Assembly: GCA_029932895.1 (NCBI GenBank)
Contig: JAOZPF010000122.1
Span: 1-8,395 of the forward strand
From: Anaerolineae bacterium
GTDB lineage: Bacteria; Chloroflexota; Anaerolineae; B4-G1; DUEL01
DNA: 8,395 nucleotides
Direction: 5' to 3'
The position numbers were made by a program, and so were the translations under genes. Within the stretch, counting starts at the first letter, position 1; each line of letters opens with the position of its first letter. This document shows, piece after piece, positions 4,775 to 8,395 of the stretch. Under the pieces are notes generated by a model. It worked only from the letters and a program-made list of their open reading frames with translations. It was not told where the DNA came from and did not search any database.

Positions 4775-6196
4775 GTGTCCTTTTTTGCGCGCCTGCGCCG
4801 ATCTGTACAGCGTCCGCGTCCATTGCCGCCGGGACTGCATGCCTACGAGCGACGGGATGATGGTGGGGGCCGGGTGCGGGTCCACCTGCGGGTGGAACCG
4901 GACGGACGGGGGCTTTTGGTCATCAACGCCGCGCGGTTGCTCTACCTGAACCAGACCGGGGCCGAGTATGCCCGCTTGGTGTTGGAGGAGGTCCCAGAGG
5001 AGGAGGCGGTGCGGACGATCCGCCGTCGCTACCGGGTGGACGGCGTGGCGGCCCGGGCTGATTACCGCCGTATGCGGGAGCAACTGGAAGCTCTCATCCA
5101 CGGCGATGATGAGGGGTGCCCCGTCATCGGCCTCGACCTGGAGCGGGTGGATCCCTTTTCGGTGGTCCTCACCGCTCCTTACCGGATGGACCTGGCGCTG
5201 ACCTATCGCTGCAACAACAACTGTCCGCATTGCTATGTCGCCCGCCCGCCTGATTATCCCGAGATGGACACGGCGACCTGGAAGCGGGTGTTGGATAGGC
5301 TGTGGGACATTGGCATCCCCTACGTCGCCTTTACCGGTGGTGAGGCGACGGTGCGGGATGACCTGGTCGAGCTGGTGGCCTATGCCGAGGCCAAGGGGTT
5401 GGTGACGGGGCTGTTGACCAACGGCCGCCGCTTGCACGACGAGTCCTTCCTGCAGGCGTTGCTCGAAGCGGGGCTGGACCACGCCCAGATCACGCTTGAA
5501 TCGCACGATGAGCGGGTTCACGACGAGATGGTGGCGGCCCCCGGTGCTTGGCAGGAGACGGTGCAGGGCATCCGCAACGCAGTGGCGGCTGGGTTGTATG
5601 TCACCACCAACACAACCATCACGCGCCAGAACGTCCATACATTGGAGGAGACAGTTGGCTTTGTCGCTTCGCTGGGCGTGCCTACTTTTGCCTGTAACAG
5701 CCTGATCTATTCTGGACGTGGGGAGACGGTGGGGACGGGCTTCCGCGAGGGCGAGCTGGAGCCAATCCTGGTGCGGGTGCGGGAGGCTGTTGCCCGGCAC
5801 GGCTTGCGTCTCGTCTGGTATACCCCCACCCAGTATTGTGCCTTTTCCCCGTTGCAGATGGAGTTGGGGGTCAAGGCCTGCACGGCGGCGCTGTACAATA
5901 TGTGCGTCGAGCCGGACGGAGCGGTGATTCCCTGCCAGAGTTTCTACCAACCTCTGGGGAACATCCTGCGCGACCCGTGGGAGACGATCTGGGATCACGA
6001 CCTGGCCCGGTGGCTGAGGGAACGAAAGTACGTGCCGGACAAGTGTCACGGTTGCCCCGAACTACCCCTCTGCGGCGGGGGGTGTCCACTCTACCTGGTA
6101 CATCAGCAACCAGAGCCTGGTCAGTCCAACGCCAGTCATCCCGTGCCCGACTTTCTGCTCCGCCCGGTGACGACGGACTCGGAGGGGACCGTTTGA
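4775..6196 (+). CDS. RRE-fused radical SAM/SPASM peptide-modifying enzyme
   Basis: This 473-residue cytoplasmic enzyme carries an N-terminal PqqD-like RRE domain at about 35-108 (LNQTGAEY, then helices), the module that binds leader or core peptides in RiPP pathways. The radical SAM domain has C146-x3-C150-x2-C153 for the catalytic [4Fe-4S] cluster and the GGE motif at 188-190. The SPASM auxiliary-cluster region has C369, C377, G382-x4-C387 and the canonical C424-x2-C427-x5-C433-x3-C437. Known relatives with this architecture make thioether or carbon-carbon crosslinks in ribosomal peptides. GTG 4775 is chosen because the product then aligns from residue 1 with the paralogue at 202. It begins 5 bases after the gene with the CACACA tail and overlaps the next gene by TTGA. 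I infer that it modifies that tail, with the cysteine-less paralogue possibly assisting. No separate small precursor-peptide gene is visible. Confidence 0.92.
   Translation: MSFFARLRRSVQRPRPLPPGLHAYERRDDGGGRVRVHLRVEPDGRGLLVINAARLLYLNQTGAEYARLVLEEVPEEEAVRTIRRRYRVDGVAARADYRRMREQLEALIHGDDEGCPVIGLDLERVDPFSVVLTAPYRMDLALTYRCNNNCPHCYVARPPDYPEMDTATWKRVLDRLWDIGIPYVAFTGGEATVRDDLVELVAYAEAKGLVTGLLTNGRRLHDESFLQALLEAGLDHAQITLESHDERVHDEMVAAPGAWQETVQGIRNAVAAGLYVTTNTTITRQNVHTLEETVGFVASLGVPTFACNSLIYSGRGETVGTGFREGELEPILVRVREAVARHGLRLVWYTPTQYCAFSPLQMELGVKACTAALYNMCVEPDGAVIPCQSFYQPLGNILRDPWETIWDHDLARWLRERKYVPDKCHGCPELPLCGGGCPLYLVHQQPEPGQSNASHPVPDFLLRPVTTDSEGTV
6181..6187 (+). promoter_or_regulatory. Shine-Dalgarno supporting a TTG start
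   Basis: GGAGGGG lies 5 bases before TTG 6193. It supports this rare start codon, which overlaps the preceding TGA stop (TTGA). No ATG or GTG occurs at a sensible position just before the conserved FDVKKFSIHDGPG motif. Confidence 0.75.
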
Positions 6197-7098
6197 CGAC
6201 TGGGTTGATCTTTGATGTCAAAAAGTTTTCCATCCACGACGGGCCGGGCATCCGCACCACGCTCTTTTTCAAGGGCTGCCCGCTGCATTGCCTCTGGTGC
6301 CATAACCCCGAGAGCCAGGCTGACCAGCCGGAGTTGATGTTCCGCGCCAACCGCTGCATTGGGTGTGGGGCCTGTGTGCCGGCCTGTCCCCAGAATGCGA
6401 TCACGCTGGTGGGCGGCGTCTCGGTCACCGAACGGGCGTTGTGTGTGGCCTGTGGGACCTGTGCCGAGGTCTGTTACACCGAGGCGCGGGAGATTGTGGG
6501 CCGCGAGGTGTCGGTGGAGGAGATGATGACCGAGATCGAGCGGGACATTCCCTTTTACGACGAGTCGGGTGGGGGAGTGACCTTTTCTGGCGGCGAGCCA
6601 CTGCTGCAGCTGGCCTTTCTGCTCGAGTTGCTGCGGGCGTGCGAGGCGCGGGGAATCCACACCGCGCTTGACACCTGCGGTTATGTCCCCTGGGAGAGCC
6701 TGGACAGTGTTCGGGAGAAGGTCGATCTGTTCTTGTATGACCTCAAGTTGTTGGATGACGAGCGTCACCGGGAGACCACTGGCGTCTCCAATAAACTGAT
6801 TTTGGACAACTTGCGGGCGCTTTCGGAGCGGGGGGAGCGGATTATTCTTCGCGTAGTCATTATACCCGGAGTCAACGATGACGAGGAGCACATCCGCCGC
6901 CTCGCTGCGTTCGCGACTGCTCTGCCTCGCCTGGAGCGGGTGGATGTGCTGCCGTACCACCGCGCCGGCGTTGACAAGTATAGCCGCCTGGGCAGGCCAT
7001 ACGAACTGCCCGGTCTCTTGCCCCCCTCCGCTCGGCGGGTAGAGGAGATCGTGGCCCTCTTGCGCGAATTCGGCCTGGGGGTTGGAATTGGTGGCTAG
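6193..7098 (+). CDS. Glycyl-radical-enzyme activating protein (radical SAM)
   Basis: The product has 301 residues, the normal length of PflA-like activases with an inserted ferredoxin domain. It opens with FDVKKFSIHDGPGIRTTLFFKGC, the family signature. C29-x3-C33-x2-C36 (CPLHCLWC) holds the catalytic [4Fe-4S] cluster. C55/C58/C61/C65 and C84/C87/C90/C94 form two further ferredoxin-type cluster sites. SGGEP at 132-136 is the SAM-binding motif, followed by DTCGY and the DLFLYDLK strand. It uses SAM to create the glycyl radical on its partner enzyme, encoded 25 bases downstream. The start is TTG 6193, overlapping the SPASM gene stop. If the partner is a hydroxyproline dehydratase, this would be its HypE-type activase, but activases are hard to assign individually, so no symbol is given. 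Confidence 0.93.
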   Translation: MTTGLIFDVKKFSIHDGPGIRTTLFFKGCPLHCLWCHNPESQADQPELMFRANRCIGCGACVPACPQNAITLVGGVSVTERALCVACGTCAEVCYTEAREIVGREVSVEEMMTEIERDIPFYDESGGGVTFSGGEPLLQLAFLLELLRACEARGIHTALDTCGYVPWESLDSVREKVDLFLYDLKLLDDERHRETTGVSNKLILDNLRALSERGERIILRVVIIPGVNDDEEHIRRLAAFATALPRLERVDVLPYHRAGVDKYSRLGRPYELPGLLPPSARRVEEIVALLREFGLGVGIGG

Positions 7099-7106
7099 TG
7101 ATTCGA

Positions 7107-7115
7107 GGGGGAGGT
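7107..7115 (+). promoter_or_regulatory. Shine-Dalgarno of the glycyl radical enzyme gene
   Basis: GGGGGAGGT lies 8 bases before ATG 7124. This favours 7124 over the in-frame ATG at 7130. Confidence 0.75.
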
Positions 7116-7123
7116 CGAGTGAT

Positions 7124-8395
7124 ATGGCGATGACAGAGAGGGTGGCCCGTCTGCGACAACAGAGCTTGGACGCAGTGCCGACGATCTCGTCCGAACGGGC
7201 CGAGTTGCTCACGTCGTTCTACCAGCAGCATCAGGAACTGACCTCTGTGCCGGTGCAACGGGCTTTGGCCTTTCGGTACCTGATGGAGCACAAAACGGTC
7301 ACTATCGGCGTGGGGGAGTTGATCGTGGGCGAAAAAGGTCCCGCGCCCAAGGCTACGCCCACTTACCCGGAGCTGTGCTGCCACACGCTGGAAGACTTGG
7401 AGATTCTGAACTCGCGGCCCAAGATCGCGTTTGTCGTCCCGCCGGAGGTGCGGCAGGTCTATGAGGAAAAGATCATTCCTTTCTGGAAGGGCAGGTCGAT
7501 GCGCGACCTGATCTTTCGCGAGATGACCGCGGAATGGAAGGCGGCCTACGAGGCGGGGGTCTTTACCGAGTTCATGGAGCAGCGTTCCCCCGGTCACACG
7601 GTACTTGATGACAAGATCTATCGCCGCGGGTTGCTCGATTTCAAGGCCGACATCCGTCGCAGCCTGGAGGGGCTTGATTTCTTGAACGATCCCGACGCTA
7701 CCGCCAAGCGGGAGCAGTTGCGGGCGATGGATATCTGCGCCGACGGGCTTATCCGCTATGCCGAGCGACACGCGGAAAAGGCGCGCGAGTTAGCCGCTCA
7801 AGAGAGCGATCCCCAGCGCAAGCGGGAACTGGAGCGCATCGCCGCGGTCTGTTCCCACGTGCCAGCCCACGCCCCCCGCGACTTTTGGGAGGCGCTACAG
7901 TCATACTGGTTCGTCCACCTTGGTGTGACGACAGAGCTGAACCCCTGGGATGCCTTCAACCCTGGTCATCTGGACCAGCACCTGCGGCCGTTTTATGAGC
8001 AGGGTCTCGCGGACGGGTCCCTCACCAGGGAACAGGCCGAGGAGCTGCTCCAGTGTCTGTGGGTCAAGTTCAACAACCAGCCGGCCCCGCCCAAGGTGGG
8101 CGTCACGGCGGCGGAGAGCTCTACCTACACCGACTTTGCCCAGATCAATACCGGTGGCGTCAGGCCGGATGGCTCCGACGGCGTCAGCGAGGTGACCTAT
8201 CTAATCCTTGACGTGATTGAGGAGATGCGGCTTTTGCAGCCCAGTTCCTCCGTCCAGGTCAGTAAAAAGAACCCCGATCGCTTTGTCAAGCGGGCGGCGC
8301 GGATCATCCGCACCGGCTTTGGACAACCCTCGGTTTTCAACTCTGACCTCATCGTCCAGGAGCTGATCCGCCAGGGCAAGTCGGTGGTCGACGCT
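7124..8395 (+). CDS. hypD: Glycyl radical enzyme, HypD-like, 5' part (cut by window edge)
   Basis: The first 424 residues are present; family members run to about 790, so the active-site cysteine and the C-terminal glycyl-radical loop lie beyond the window. The sequence follows the PFL-like fold closely: GELIVGEKG (64-72), TPTYPELCCHT, EFMEQRSPGHTV (149-160), VTTELNPWDAF (268-278), VKFNNQPAPPKVG (314-326), SSTYTDFAQINTGG (332-345) and QPSSSVQVSKK (372-382). By my recollection of the Clostridioides difficile HypD structure, its substrate-pocket residues F152, H160, D278, S334 and F340 correspond here to F150, H158, D276, S332 and F338, a constant offset of two. HypD dehydrates trans-4-hydroxy-L-proline to pyrroline-5-carboxylate, which P5C reductase converts to proline. 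The class is certain. The exact substrate is probable but unproven, because the diagnostic C-terminal half is missing. Its activase is encoded just upstream. Confidence 0.85.
   Translation, partial: MAMTERVARLRQQSLDAVPTISSERAELLTSFYQQHQELTSVPVQRALAFRYLMEHKTVTIGVGELIVGEKGPAPKATPTYPELCCHTLEDLEILNSRPKIAFVVPPEVRQVYEEKIIPFWKGRSMRDLIFREMTAEWKAAYEAGVFTEFMEQRSPGHTVLDDKIYRRGLLDFKADIRRSLEGLDFLNDPDATAKREQLRAMDICADGLIRYAERHAEKARELAAQESDPQRKRELERIAAVCSHVPAHAPRDFWEALQSYWFVHLGVTTELNPWDAFNPGHLDQHLRPFYEQGLADGSLTREQAEELLQCLWVKFNNQPAPPKVGVTAAESSTYTDFAQINTGGVRPDGSDGVSEVTYLILDVIEEMRLLQPSSSVQVSKKNPDRFVKRAARIIRTGFGQPSVFNSDLIVQELIRQGKSVVDA

Noticed and set aside
4688..6049. Minus-strand open frame of 453 codons
   Set aside because: It is antisense to the radical SAM/SPASM gene. 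Its Ala-Gln repeats are simply the complement of the Cys-Ala tail codons, and no ribosome site or domain is seen.
5836..6192. Upstream extension of the activase reading frame
   Set aside because: The extension overlaps the SPASM cysteine motifs in another frame. The activase family begins directly at the IFDVKKFSIHDGPG region, matching TTG 6193 with its own ribosome site.
6136..7771. Minus-strand open frames opposite the activase and glycyl radical enzyme genes
   Set aside because: The plus-strand products carry complete family signatures; the minus frames show no motif and overlap each other.
1..8395. tRNA, rRNA, CRISPR array, insertion sequence or attachment site
   Set aside because: No cloverleaf-like sequence, spaced direct repeats, transposase-like protein or flanking inverted repeats were found; the window is almost fully covered by co-directional genes.

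Overview
The window is one strand-coherent block of high-GC bacterial DNA. Eight genes all read on the + strand, separated by at most 29 bases and often overlapping by 1 to 4 bases, so they look like a single operon. A good sigma-70-type promoter lies at 135-163, and I see no terminator between the genes. The two oxygen-sensitive radical chemistries (radical SAM and glycyl radical) point to an anaerobe. The overall style of the proteins suggests a Chloroflexota (Anaerolineae-like) or similar environmental bacterium, but nothing here proves the taxon.

Layout: 1-201 holds a strong GC-rich stem-loop and then the promoter. 202-1410 encodes a pseudo-radical-SAM protein: an N-terminal PqqD-like RRE domain followed by a radical SAM/SPASM-like body in which the cluster-binding cysteines have been replaced without gaps. 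1410-2159 is a class I SAM-dependent methyltransferase. 2156-2587 and 2608-3033 are two small membrane proteins, the second ending in a zinc ribbon. 3063-4769 is a secreted/membrane DUF2207-like protein ending in the low-complexity tail CACACACAGCACACAGGGR. 4775-6196 is the intact paralogue of the first gene: RRE + radical SAM + SPASM with all the expected cysteines. 6193-7098 is a glycyl-radical-enzyme activating protein. 7124 to the window edge is the first 424 residues of a glycyl radical enzyme that most resembles trans-4-hydroxy-L-proline dehydratase (HypD).

Proposed working picture (inference): the RRE-radical SAM/SPASM enzyme, perhaps with its cysteine-less paralogue as a partner, modifies the Cys-Ala tail of the membrane protein encoded immediately upstream. 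The methyltransferase and the small membrane and zinc-ribbon proteins would be accessory parts. This would be a RiPP-like modification carried on the end of a large membrane protein rather than on a small precursor peptide. The glycyl radical pair at the 3' end is translationally coupled to the SPASM gene, yet its likely job (hydroxyproline catabolism) has no obvious link to the tail. It may be a co-transcribed metabolic module or a second part of an undescribed system.
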